Shown here: piece after piece, positions 42,437 to 50,956 of the stretch | How positions within the stretch are numbered: the first letter of the stretch is position 1 | How the letters are laid out: the number at the start of each line of letters is the position of its first letter | Assembly (NCBI RefSeq): GCF_000300195.1 | Contig: NZ_AMQH01000011.1 | Location: 62,001-126,000 of the forward strand | DNA: 64,000 nucleotides | Direction: 5' to 3' | Source of the DNA: Clostridium tunisiense TJ | GTDB taxonomy: Bacteria; Bacillota; Clostridia; Clostridiales; Clostridiaceae | Translations under genes and position numbers: made by a program | The notes under the pieces: generated by a model | The model's input: only the letters and a program-made list of their open reading frames with translations | The model's database searches: none | Told to the model about the DNA's origin: nothing

Positions 42437-43180
42437 TTATTTTATATCTGCTTTCTTAAATGTATGATTACCTATAACTATACACAAAGCTATAGTTAAT
42501 AAGGATATAGCAAGAATTTGTAATACTTCATTAATTCCTGATTGTTTTGCAGCAATAACATAGGGCTGTGATACTGCAAACTTTTCATATATCCACCTTA
42601 TTGAAGAATTTCGAACAGCCATAAAGCTTATAATCCTATAAGCAAAGTCCATCCCTACTACTATCCCTATAGTAAGATTCATATTTTTTGTGGCAAAAGC
42701 AATCAAAACATTAGTACTAGCTATAGCACCCTGAGCGATAGCTGTAAACAGAAGCATTCCTAGTAAAGATAAGAAAGCTCCAAAGGTAAATACCTCTCCA
42801 TAGCCCCGTTTTATTGTTGCTATAAGGAAAACTACTAAAGGTGGGATAAAATTAAAGGCAAGAATACTGAAATAATAAGCTATGGACTTAGTTAAAAATA
42901 TATGGCTCCTTTTGTGTCCATAGGATATTAAATTTTTTATATAGCCAGAGGTGAATTCTGTGGCTATATAATCTGCTGCAAAAACTCCTCCAATTATATT
43001 TGAAGCTAAGCTACTTTGCATAAAAAGCATATACATTAAAGCATCTTTTCCCCCATTAACTTTTAAGCTCAGGGAAAGGGAATAAATCACAAGGGCTTGG
43101 AGCAGTGATAAAAATATAAAAAAGTAAAATAGCTTTGACTTTCTTAGTTTATAAAACTCAATTTTAAGTAAGTTAAACAC
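42437..43180 (-). CDS. ABC-2 type permease (lantibiotic-immunity-like), single
   Basis: 247 residues, six membrane helices, N-terminal FNLLKIEFYKLRKSKLFYFFIF typical of ABC-2 permeases such as BcrB/SpaE/NisE. GTG start behind GGGGGAGAACAGA; it overlaps the ATPase gene by 8 bases. Forms one transporter with the ATPase at 43173. Confidence 0.85.
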   Translation of the reverse strand: MFNLLKIEFYKLRKSKLFYFFIFLSLLQALVIYSLSLSLKVNGGKDALMYMLFMQSSLASNIIGGVFAADYIATEFTSGYIKNLISYGHKRSHIFLTKSIAYYFSILAFNFIPPLVVFLIATIKRGYGEVFTFGAFLSLLGMLLFTAIAQGAIASTNVLIAFATKNMNLTIGIVVGMDFAYRIISFMAVRNSSIRWIYEKFAVSQPYVIAAKQSGINEVLQILAISLLTIALCIVIGNHTFKKADIK

Positions 43181-44096
43181 TCTGTTCTCCCCCTACTATC
43201 TTACTAAAGTATGCTTCTAGGTCCTCTCCTCTTGGCATAATTTCCTTAACTTTTATTCCTGCTTTAACAAGAACTTCTGTAACTAATTCTGTTTCATCTA
43301 AATAATCATATAAGTTAATAATATCATTGGGCAAAACATTATAGCACAAAGTTCCTAGCTCCTTATTTATTACAACTGCTGCACTGGCAGCATTATCTAC
43401 CTTAATATGAACATATTTTTTACATTTACTGTTTAGTTCCTCAAGGGATAGCTCCTCTATAATTTTACCTTTATGAATTACTCCAAATCTAGTTGCTAAA
43501 TGATGAATTTCTCCTAGTATATGACTAGAAATAAGAATAGTTATTCCGTATTCTCTATTTAACCTTTTAAGTAGTTCCCTTAGTTCTATAACTTTAATCG
43601 GGTCAAGTCCATTAATAGGTTCATCTAAAATTATAAGTTCAGGATCTCCAAGCAGTGCCATTGCTATAGATAATCGTTGCTTTCCACCTAAAGATAAGGT
43701 TTTTACCTTTTTATTCTTTTCACCTATTAATTCCAATGATTTGAGTAGTTTTTCAATGGCTAAATCTCCTGGTATTCCTTTTTGTAATCTATTAATATGC
43801 ATATTTTCATATACAGTTTTATTGTCATAAAGAGCTGGTGCTTCTACAACAGCACCAACTCTTCTTCTTGCATATTGAAGTTTATTATGCTCACTTTCTC
43901 CAAAGAGCTCAATAGTCCCTTCCTCCGCAATGGAAAGTCCAGTTATTATTCTAAGTAAGGTGCTCTTCCCAGCTCCATTTAAGCCTATGAGTCCATATAT
44001 TTCACCTTTTTTTATTGTCATATTAACATTATCTAAAACCTTTAAGTTTTTATATTTTTTTGAAATACCAGTTAACCTTAATATATTATTATCCAT
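43173..44096 (-). CDS. ABC transporter ATPase (BcrA/NisF-like), second transporter
   Basis: 307 residues. Walker A GLNGAGKST, signature LSLGGKQRLS, Walker B LIILDEPINGLDP, H-loop SSH. The C-terminal 85 residues are the accessory domain common in bacitracin/lantibiotic exporters. Pairs with the following permease. AAAAGGATAAATTT precedes the ATG. Confidence 0.9.
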   Translation of the reverse strand: MDNNILRLTGISKKYKNLKVLDNVNMTIKKGEIYGLIGLNGAGKSTLLRIITGLSIAEEGTIELFGESEHNKLQYARRRVGAVVEAPALYDNKTVYENMHINRLQKGIPGDLAIEKLLKSLELIGEKNKKVKTLSLGGKQRLSIAMALLGDPELIILDEPINGLDPIKVIELRELLKRLNREYGITILISSHILGEIHHLATRFGVIHKGKIIEELSLEELNSKCKKYVHIKVDNAASAAVVINKELGTLCYNVLPNDIINLYDYLDETELVTEVLVKAGIKVKEIMPRGEDLEAYFSKIVGGEQSV

Positions 44097-44108
44097 AAAT
44101 TTATCCTT

Positions 44109-44813
44109 TTACATATTTTTTCTATTAATTATAACACATGCTACAGTTAAAAATAAGCTTCCACACATAAGCATAATTATAGTCTCTTTAGCAGTATAGC
44201 TACCTATAGAAAATCCTGTGTTTGCAATATAAAAAGGCAAATTTACTATAATTTGTTTTACTGTTTCACTTCTGTCAGATTCTAAGGCTTGCTTAAAGAG
44301 TACTAAAATCAGATCAAAATAGAGTACATAGGTTACAATTCCAGTAACAATAAAATTTGAACTTACAATGGAAATTAATAGTATAAAAGAACCTAAAGTA
44401 AAAGCATAAATTAAAAAAGTTTCTAAATTAACTAACAGTAACTCTGCTTTAATCCCACCAACAATGCAATTCAAAAGTTCATACCATACATAGCATATTA
44501 AGGAGGTTATTAAAAAACTTATAAGCTTAGAAAACACTATTTCATTTCTAGTAAAAATTCCTGTAAAAACAACTTTATCTGTTTTATTTGTAAACTCTTG
44601 AGTTAAGGAAAAACTACAAATAACCAAAATTATATATGGAGCCAACTGTAAGAAGGTCATTGGAACCACAGAAAGCTCCGATTCTTGAAGAGTTTTTATG
44701 AGAAAATAACTAAGGAAGGATAATGCAGTTAATCCAGTTAAAGAAAACATTATATCCCTTATGAACTTTTTTCTTTTAAGCTCCAAGGTTATTACTTTTA
44801 AAGCTCTATCCAC
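44109..44813 (-). CDS. ABC-2 type permease, second of a pair
   Basis: 234 residues, six membrane helices, N-terminus RALKVITLELKRKKFIRDIMF. TNKTDKVVFTGIFTRNEIVFSKLISF resembles TTKTIFTGIYSRVEIMVSKAIS of the next gene, so the two permeases are paralogues. A GTG start with GGGGGTGAG is chosen; a GTG nine bases earlier is possible. Likely forms a heterodimeric channel with 44830-45570. Confidence 0.82.
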   Translation of the reverse strand: MDRALKVITLELKRKKFIRDIMFSLTGLTALSFLSYFLIKTLQESELSVVPMTFLQLAPYIILVICSFSLTQEFTNKTDKVVFTGIFTRNEIVFSKLISFLITSLICYVWYELLNCIVGGIKAELLLVNLETFLIYAFTLGSFILLISIVSSNFIVTGIVTYVLYFDLILVLFKQALESDRSETVKQIIVNLPFYIANTGFSIGSYTAKETIIMLMCGSLFLTVACVIINRKNM

Positions 44814-44829
44814 TTTTCTCACCCCCTGA

Positions 44830-45570
44830 TTATTTAATTTCTCTTTTACTAATTACAAAGAAAGATATTATAAGAAAACCTACAGCCCATAAGAAATTTA
44901 TTATCACACTTTCTAAGGTAATTATCCCCTGAGACATAGCTACCACATTATAAAATGGTGTTTTCATGTATGAAGAAAAGGTTTCTACAAGTTCTGGCTT
45001 GGTAGTTGTTAAAACAACTATAGCAGCAGTGTAAAAGTTCACCATGCTTAAAAATAAAATATAAAATAATATGGATTTTTTATCATTAAATTTTAAGGAA
45101 ACTATTAAAAGCATAAGACTTCCCATGGCAAGAGTTATAGAAATATAAGAAATAAATAATTGTAGATGATTAAAGGTTAAAAAACTTGAAAACCCAATTT
45201 TATTAAATAAAACCACTGTGGCTAAAACATTATTTATTTCTGCAAATATATAAAAAACAATTCCTAGTAGAATTAAAGAGATTGCTTTTGAAACCATTAT
45301 TTCTACTCTGCTATATATCCCTGTAAAAATAGTTTTTGTTGTATTCCATCTTATATCATTCCTTAAGATAGATACTGATGCGTATAATATTATCACATAT
45401 AAAAATCTTGAAAATTCAAAACCATATTCATTAAGTCCATATTTGGGTGGATGGACAAAAAGAATCCAAAGCATTGAATAACCATAGGCTGCAATAAGCC
45501 CTATTAGCATTTCCTTAGACTTTACTACATTTTTTACATTTAAATAAGATATTTTTGCCAACTTATCCAT
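44830..45570 (-). CDS. ABC-2 type permease, first of a pair
   Basis: 246 residues, six membrane helices. Starts 4 bases after the ATPase gene stop, behind GGGGGAATAGG. Shares the NxTKTIFTGIYSR segment with its neighbour. With the ATPase at 45575 and the second permease this forms a BcrA-BcrB/C or SpaFEG-like exporter. Confidence 0.82.
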   Translation of the reverse strand: MDKLAKISYLNVKNVVKSKEMLIGLIAAYGYSMLWILFVHPPKYGLNEYGFEFSRFLYVIILYASVSILRNDIRWNTTKTIFTGIYSRVEIMVSKAISLILLGIVFYIFAEINNVLATVVLFNKIGFSSFLTFNHLQLFISYISITLAMGSLMLLIVSLKFNDKKSILFYILFLSMVNFYTAAIVVLTTTKPELVETFSSYMKTPFYNVVAMSQGIITLESVIINFLWAVGFLIISFFVISKREIK

Positions 45571-45574
45571 TTTC

Positions 45575-46474
45575 CTATTCCCCCATAGTTTTTAAATATT
45601 TCTCTTCCAAGGACTCTTTTACTTCATGCACACTTCTAAGTGGTATATCAGCCTTACTAATACTTAATATTAAATCTTCTAGCTCTTTAGTATCAACTCT
45701 TGCTTGAAGTTCCTCTTTAGATGTAACTTGATGACTTATATTTTTAGAGTTAAAGAACTGTTCTAACTTATCTAACTTGCTAGTTACAAAAGCTACCTTT
45801 GATGAGGATTTTTCTTCCTGCTCCAAGTTTTCTACCTTAATAATTTCTCCCTTTTGTATGAACACTACCTTATCACACATAAGTTCAATTTCTGAAAGAA
45901 TGTGGCTTGAGATTAGAACCGCAGTATTTTTTTCCTTTGCTATGTGCTTTATAAACTTTCTAAGCTGTGGAACTATAGCAGGGTCCAATCCATTGGTTGG
46001 TTCATCTAGGATTAAAACTGGTGGATAGGTTAGCACCGCTTGTGCGACTCCAAGTCTTTGCTTCATTCCTAAAGAATATTGCTTTACCTTTTTCTTTACA
46101 TAATCTTCAATACCTAAACTTTTAACTATTTCATTAATTTCACTTTTATCCTTTAAACCTGATATCTCTGCAAAGAATAGTAAATTTTCATAACCAGTGA
46201 GTTCTGGATAAAATCCTGGCACTTCAATTACGCAACCAATTTCCTTTGTTTTTAAGTGTTTTCTATCCTCTATATTTCTATTATCTATGAAAACTTGGCC
46301 ATGATATTTTGGAATAAGTCCTGTGATAATCTTCATCAAGGTAGTTTTCCCTGCTCCATTTGGTCCAACAAGTCCAATAATTTCTCCTTGATTTATTGAT
46401 AAATCAACACCATTTAACACCCTTTGCTTTCCATAAAACTTAGTAACATTATTAACCTTTAAAATTTCACTCAT
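45575..46474 (-). CDS. ABC transporter ATPase (BcrA-like), first transporter
   Basis: 299 residues. Walker A GPNGAGKT, signature YSLGMKQRLG, Walker B VLILDEPTNGLDP. The C-terminal accessory domain is present. GGAGGAGATTATTT precedes the ATG. It leads the six-gene run of transporters and kinase, 211 bases after the response regulator gene, with a terminator between. Confidence 0.92.
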   Translation of the reverse strand: MSEILKVNNVTKFYGKQRVLNGVDLSINQGEIIGLVGPNGAGKTTLMKIITGLIPKYHGQVFIDNRNIEDRKHLKTKEIGCVIEVPGFYPELTGYENLLFFAEISGLKDKSEINEIVKSLGIEDYVKKKVKQYSLGMKQRLGVAQAVLTYPPVLILDEPTNGLDPAIVPQLRKFIKHIAKEKNTAVLISSHILSEIELMCDKVVFIQKGEIIKVENLEQEEKSSSKVAFVTSKLDKLEQFFNSKNISHQVTSKEELQARVDTKELEDLILSISKADIPLRSVHEVKESLEEKYLKTMGE

Positions 46475-46647
46475 AAATAATCTCCTCCAAAATTCAACAA
46501 TCTTATTTTTCTTTTTTCCATTACGGAATAGCTTAAACTAAGAATAAAAACATTTCTTATTGTTAAGAAGTTTTTATTTAAACTCTTCTTATTTCAAAAT
46601 AATATCTCTTTGTTTTCTCTTATGAGATTATTGTATAAAGTGAAATA

Positions 46648-46687
46648 TAAAAAAACTTAAAGGAATCCTTAAGAAAACCTTAAGTTT
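46648..46687 (-). terminator. terminator after the response regulator
   Basis: Minus strand AACTTAAGG / CCTTTAAGTT followed by TTTTTTT, overlapping the stop codon. It separates regulator and transporter transcription or lets only part of it through. Confidence 0.8.
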
Positions 46688-47381
46688 ATCCTTTAAGTTT
46701 ATAACCCATCCCCCATATAGTCTCTATGTACTCTTCCTTGGGATTCGCCTTTTGTAGTTTATTTCTTAAATTACTCATATGAACATTTACTGTATTTTCA
46801 TCACTTAGATATTCCTCTTCCCATACACTTTCAAAGATGTTTGCCTTGCTAAATACCTTCTTAGGATATGTTAAAAGTAGCTCTAGTATATTATATTCCC
46901 TTGCAGTTAGATTCAAGGTTATGTCATTTACTTTAACTTCTTTAGTTTCCTTGTTCAGTATTATATCCTTGTAAGTTAAAATTTGAGCTGCTGGAACATG
47001 ATTGCTGAATTCCATGTATCTTCTAATATTTGCCTCAATTCTTGCAGAAAGTTCTTCAATATCAAAAGGTTTAGTAATGTAATCATCTGCTCCCAGCCTA
47101 AAGAGTTCAAGTTTTACCTCTTTATCAAGTTTTGCTGAAATCACCATAACTGGCATGGTCTTAGTTTTTCTTATATTTTTTATTAACTCTTCTCCTGACA
47201 TTCCAGGTAGCATTAAATCCATTAACACTAAGTGAAAGTTATTACTTTGCAAATATATCATAGCCTCTGTGCCAGAAAATGCTTGTACTACCTCATATCC
47301 ACTTTTTTTCATAAGGGTTGCTACCAGTTTATTAATGTTGTTATCATCTTCCACTATTAAAATTTTAATTTGTTCTTTCAT
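46686..47381 (-). CDS. response regulator (OmpR family) of the two-ABC module
   Basis: 231 residues. Receiver with LVLMDLMLPGMSGEE (Asp about 53) and ADDYITKPFD; winged helix LTAREYNILELLLTYPKKVFSKANIFESVWEEEYLSDENTVNVHMSNLRNKL. The start was moved 81 bases inside the longest frame to the ATG behind AAGGGATTAATT, which begins MKEQIKILIVEDDN. It likely acts with the kinase at 41505 to control the exporter operon. Confidence 0.92.
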   Translation of the reverse strand: MKEQIKILIVEDDNNINKLVATLMKKSGYEVVQAFSGTEAMIYLQSNNFHLVLMDLMLPGMSGEELIKNIRKTKTMPVMVISAKLDKEVKLELFRLGADDYITKPFDIEELSARIEANIRRYMEFSNHVPAAQILTYKDIILNKETKEVKVNDITLNLTAREYNILELLLTYPKKVFSKANIFESVWEEEYLSDENTVNVHMSNLRNKLQKANPKEEYIETIWGMGYKLKG

Positions 47382-47461
47382 AATTAATCCCTTCATTATT
47401 TTCTTTATGGTATTACATATACATATTATACCATAATTTATGCACATTAAAGTTATATACA

Positions 47462-47512
47462 AAAGCTACTCAGCCAGAAATCCTATTAGAAGTTTTCCTG
47501 CTGAGTAGCTTT
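47462..47512 (-). terminator. terminator of the ECF S-component gene
   Basis: Perfect arms AAAGCTACTCAG / CTGAGTAGCTTT, 27-base loop, TTTT on the minus strand. It is separated from its presumed gene by the inserted MITE-like repeat. Confidence 0.65.
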
Positions 47513-47513
47513 A

Positions 47514-47689
47514 AGGCATCTTCAAAAATAAATAAATCAGTCTGCTCGTCTATTTTGTGCTATACTGCGTCAACAGAACACTTTGATAACCCCACTATCT
47601 GCGGAACCTATTTCCTTGTCTGCACAAGCCTGCTTGTGAACACAAAATAGACTTCACATCTTTGACTTGTTATTTATTTTCAGATGCCT
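47514..47689 (+). mobile_element. MITE-like repeat, full copy 2 (176 bp)
   Basis: AGGCATCT...AGATGCCT ends with internal similarity to 25861-26037 over its whole length, in opposite orientation. The internal hairpin is decayed here (CACTTTGATAA/CTATCTGCGG). Sits 21 bases after the ECF S-component stop, before its terminator. Confidence 0.8.
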
Positions 47690-47710
47690 GATTTATGGAT
47701 AAATTATATT

Positions 47711-48496
47711 TTAGGCTTCAATTTTTATATTGGATCTCGTAACTACTCTTGAAAGTGGCACATATAAAATTACAGCCACAACTATTGAGAAGGTTCCATT
47801 AATTAGTGTAGCAGGAAGACTTACTGCTGAAGTTAATACTGCTGGATAAAAACCGCTACCAGCAACTAATAGATTAAATACTCCAAATAAGAATTCTCCT
47901 ACTAAGTTAAATACTATACCTGACACTGCTCCCATTATTGCGTACTGAATATCAACCGAGTATTTCTTAGCTGATATTGCTGCTGCGCCTAAAGAAATTC
48001 CGAGTATAAGTGAAAAAATATATAAAACTGGATTAATAACTAATTTCTTTTTAATACCTACAACGGCAATTTCATTACCATTGATTGTAGAAGTTGTAAG
48101 TAGAAGTACCCCTACTACTATAAATGCTACAGAAGCGATAAAAAGCCACTTTACCGGTGATTTTGCTTCAGCCTTTCTGCCCTTTGACGCCACCTTACCA
48201 GTAATTATCCCTATACCAAACTTAAGAATAAAAGTTTTAGGAGCACTTGAGCCATAACCATTCATAATATCAAATAAGCCCATGCCTATTGACCCTGAAG
48301 CCCCTCCAACTACTCCATTGAAAAGCAATGCTGCTAGAATTACAAACATATTACCCATGTGTAAAAATGGCTTTCCTACTGGCGATGGAATAGGAATTTT
48401 AAAGTAAAGAGCTACATAGCAAAGTGCAGCAAACAATCCTATAAAAACTATTGATCGTGTTGAAATTTTATTTTCCTTTGAATGTACCGTATTCAT
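47711..48496 (-). CDS. ECF transporter S component (vitamin uptake)
   Basis: 261 residues, six membrane helices. TRSIVFIGLFAALCYVALYFKIPIPSPVGKPFLHMGNMFVILAALLFNGVVGGASGSIGMGLFDIMNGYG is typical of S components such as HmpT or PdxU. A hydrophilic Lys-rich loop near residue 120 is unusual. The start was set at the ATG behind AGGGGGATTAAC. Substrate likely a pyrimidine or pyridoxal-type vitamin. Direct repeats at the promoter could be a MocR/PdxR-type operator, which would fit vitamin B6. Confidence 0.82.
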   Translation of the reverse strand: MNTVHSKENKISTRSIVFIGLFAALCYVALYFKIPIPSPVGKPFLHMGNMFVILAALLFNGVVGGASGSIGMGLFDIMNGYGSSAPKTFILKFGIGIITGKVASKGRKAEAKSPVKWLFIASVAFIVVGVLLLTTSTINGNEIAVVGIKKKLVINPVLYIFSLILGISLGAAAISAKKYSVDIQYAIMGAVSGIVFNLVGEFLFGVFNLLVAGSGFYPAVLTSAVSLPATLINGTFSIVVAVILYVPLSRVVTRSNIKIEA

Positions 48497-48534
48497 GTTA
48501 ATCCCCCTAAATGTATAATTGCTATTTTGTATCG

Positions 48535-48560
48535 GTACACATATCATTGCACCTGTACAC
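48535..48560 (-). promoter_or_regulatory. direct repeats GTGTAC spaced 20 bp
   Basis: GTGTAC occurs twice in the same direction (minus strand) at 48560-48555 and 48540-48535, exactly 20 bases apart, immediately downstream of the -10. Two helical turns between direct repeats is the pattern used by MocR/PdxR-type regulators. Confidence 0.5.
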
Positions 48561-48569
48561 TTCGCCCAT

Positions 48570-48598
48570 ATTATAAAGCCTTCTTTCCAATATATCAA
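48570..48598 (-). promoter_or_regulatory. promoter of the ECF S-component gene
   Basis: Minus strand TTGATA (48598-48593), 17-base spacer, TATAAT (48575-48570). Near-consensus vegetative promoter about 75 bases before the start codon. Confidence 0.85.
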
Positions 48599-48740
48599 TA
48601 TATTTACAGGGATTTTCAGTTAATTTTTTGTGAAATTCTAAAATATTCTGTAGGTCATAATTTCAACCAATCTATTTACTAGTTATTTTTCAAATTTATA
48701 CATTAGTACTTAATAAACATGTCCTGTAATTCTAGGCAAA

Positions 48741-48869
48741 TTATTTTTCGTAGATATACCACTCGCAAATATCATCCCCCAAAAGATGTGATTTTCTAAC
48801 TTCACATACAATGTTTTCATTAACCCCTTTCACTAGCTAGGGATCTACACTGCAATGAAGTCTACACAT
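48741..48869 (-). pseudogene. C-terminal remnant resembling L-2-amino-thiazoline-4-carboxylate hydrolase
   Basis: One minus-strand frame reads MCRLHCSVDP, a TAG, then LVKGVNENIVCEVRKSH and LLGDDICEWYIYEK to TAA. The pattern (HCSVDP, then a strand, then SHLLGDDxCEWxI) resembles the end of thiazoline-hydrolase-like/DUF6125 or 4-vinyl-reductase-like proteins. It carries an internal stop and no start, so it is a decayed gene tail. The family identity is from memory. Confidence 0.5.
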
Positions 48870-48882
48870 TACTTCTTCTAAT

Positions 48883-50241
48883 CTAAAACTCAATATTCTT
48901 AGCTAAAGCTACTATATTTTCTCGTTCTACAGCTTTCAATCCCTCAAAATACTCTTTAAATTTTATCTTCCATTCCTTTTCATTTTCTATCATGTAATCA
49001 GTCTTAAATTCTTCGTCATTATAAATATTTTTTGCAATTAAGGCCATCTCAAAAGTATCTAGTGCTTTAAAAATATCTATATATTCATCCTCAAATATAC
49101 AATCTGCTCCCAGCACATCTAATAAATCCTCTAAGCTATGAATTTCTTCTCTAATAAGCCTTGTTTTAGCTTCTGTGTTACTACAAGCTCTAATTTCTTC
49201 AGTTATCTCTCTAAACTTACTATTATCTAACATCTTACCATCTTCATACTTAATTAAATTTTCACTTTTTTTACTTAAGGTAATAAATACCCTATCTAGG
49301 GTATTATTCTCCATATTTTTTCTTACTTCTGGTATGACTTCAGAGATCACCTTATTTATATACTCAATGAGTTTTTTATCCTTAATAAAAAATTCATGAC
49401 AAAGCTTTTCTACTGCATCCGAAAATAGTCTTTCTAGTTCTATTGTAGATAGATCTTCAATAATACTCTTCAGATATTCTCTATTCCACATAGTTATATC
49501 TAAGGTGTTCCCCTTATTCCCAACTAAAATGCATCCTAAGTAGTTAGTAAGAACTAGCTTGAAAATATTTATCAGCATATGCTTTGAGTTATTGCAAAAG
49601 CCTTCTAGTAAAGCTTCAATCTCTAAAACATCAAAGTATTCACAGAATTTATTTTCAAGAACTAACTTATTTAAATAATCTTCTATATATTCAATTCCAA
49701 CTAAATGTATTTCCTCAATAGCTAAGGGGTAATCTATAGAACCTGGAGTTTCATGACTTGCAAATCTTCTATCATACTTTTCAAAGAATAGTGGTACTCC
49801 ATAATCAATGGTGTCAATATAAGCATAGTTTTCAGTTCTTATTTTAGTTTTATTTATAATTTCAAGTAATCCCTTGCACTTATCCACTTTTTCTTGTAGT
49901 ACTTTCTCTCCTTCAGCAAACAACAATTTCATATCTTTATTCTTTATTAAATCTATACTTTCTTTTATGCTTTTCTGATTTTTTAAAGATAGTCCTAAGG
50001 TGTAGTAAATAGATAAAATAAGTTGCTCTGCTACTTCCTCTCTAACAGAAGAACTTGTGCCTTTTGTAAAATAATCAACAATTTCCGTCATAACACTTAA
50101 TAATTGGAGTTGAATCTTTTGAATATCACTGAAATCTAACAATCCATTGGAATAGGCAGCTTGCAACAGCGATTGGAAATAATGCTCTTTGCTTATTAAT
50201 CCTTCTATAATATCCTCTTTGTTAATAATACGTTTTTTCAT
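48883..50241 (-). CDS. DUF6179 domain protein
   Basis: 452 residues, largely helical. NKEDIIEGLISKEHYFQSLLQAAYSNGLLDFSDIQKIQLQLLSVMTEIVDYFTKG and SVREEVAEQLILSIYYTLGLSLK match DUF6179, a Clostridia family I recall only from genomes. No catalytic motif or membrane helix is visible. Its ATG overlaps the stop of the DUF6323 gene (TGATG), so the products are made together. Function unknown. Confidence 0.75.
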   Translation of the reverse strand: MKKRIINKEDIIEGLISKEHYFQSLLQAAYSNGLLDFSDIQKIQLQLLSVMTEIVDYFTKGTSSSVREEVAEQLILSIYYTLGLSLKNQKSIKESIDLIKNKDMKLLFAEGEKVLQEKVDKCKGLLEIINKTKIRTENYAYIDTIDYGVPLFFEKYDRRFASHETPGSIDYPLAIEEIHLVGIEYIEDYLNKLVLENKFCEYFDVLEIEALLEGFCNNSKHMLINIFKLVLTNYLGCILVGNKGNTLDITMWNREYLKSIIEDLSTIELERLFSDAVEKLCHEFFIKDKKLIEYINKVISEVIPEVRKNMENNTLDRVFITLSKKSENLIKYEDGKMLDNSKFREITEEIRACSNTEAKTRLIREEIHSLEDLLDVLGADCIFEDEYIDIFKALDTFEMALIAKNIYNDEEFKTDYMIENEKEWKIKFKEYFEGLKAVERENIVALAKNIEF

Positions 50242-50741
50242 CACCACTCTTCCTCTACCTCCTCATCCCCATCACCATCCATATAATCATCTACATTTAA
50301 GTAATCCTTCACTCCATACTTCACATTATGGGCTACTTTATCTAAGTACCTATATCTAAGTAAATCTAAATCCCCTTGGCATTTATTATCAAAATACTCC
50401 TTCATAAATTCAATTAATTCATCATCACTTATTTTTTCCAAGGTTTCATTTTTAAAATAATAAAAGTTTTCTATGAGTTCATTAATTATTTCTACATAGT
50501 TTGATTGTAAAATATAAGGTGAATCACAAAAGGTTGATATAACTTTTGTGATTATTCCTCCTCCAAATTCAACTCTACCCGTTGAGCTTAAGGAATGATT
50601 TCTTGTTTCCACAATTGCTTTTACATCTTGCTCAGAAAGTTTTAATCCATATTCTAAAGTCTCTTCGTTAATTTGCTCTATTTCAGAAAGTATTTGATTA
50701 ACTGCTATAGAATTTGGAATAACCATAAAATAATTTTTCAC
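50241..50741 (-). CDS. DUF6323 family protein
   Basis: 166 residues. SEQDVKAIVETRNHSLSSTGRVEFGGGIITKVISTFCDSPYI is the family's signature, with RVEFGGGI central; the C-terminal DDYMDGDGDEEVEEEW is very acidic. GTG start behind AGGAGGTTAATTT. Always seen, to my knowledge, next to DUF6179, as here. Function unknown; a paired complex is likely. Confidence 0.75.
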   Translation of the reverse strand: MKNYFMVIPNSIAVNQILSEIEQINEETLEYGLKLSEQDVKAIVETRNHSLSSTGRVEFGGGIITKVISTFCDSPYILQSNYVEIINELIENFYYFKNETLEKISDDELIEFMKEYFDNKCQGDLDLLRYRYLDKVAHNVKYGVKDYLNVDDYMDGDGDEEVEEEW

Positions 50742-50905
50742 AAATTAACCTCCTAAATTTCAAGACCTTCTATTGACATTTGTATTTGTATGTGTTATAG
50801 TTATTATGTATAGGTTTGCTTTAATGCCATTATGCTATTATATAATAGTATCATTCTCCTTATTTTGAGTCAATGATATTTTTATGCTTTTTTAAATTGA
50901 ACGTT

Positions 50906-50937
50906 AAAAACCCTGGACTTAGTTGTCCAGGGTTTTA
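50906..50937 (-). terminator. terminator of the YoaP-like gene
   Basis: Arms AAAACCCTGGAC / GTCCAGGGTTTT with an 8-base loop, about 20 bases after the stop codon. Strong on both strands. Confidence 0.9.
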
Positions 50938-50956
50938 TTACTATAAAATCTATAAA

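Noticed and set aside
47711..48598. Longer N-terminus (34 extra residues) for the ECF S component
   Set aside because: It would start inside the promoter -35 and contain the direct repeats; a clear RBS marks the shorter start.
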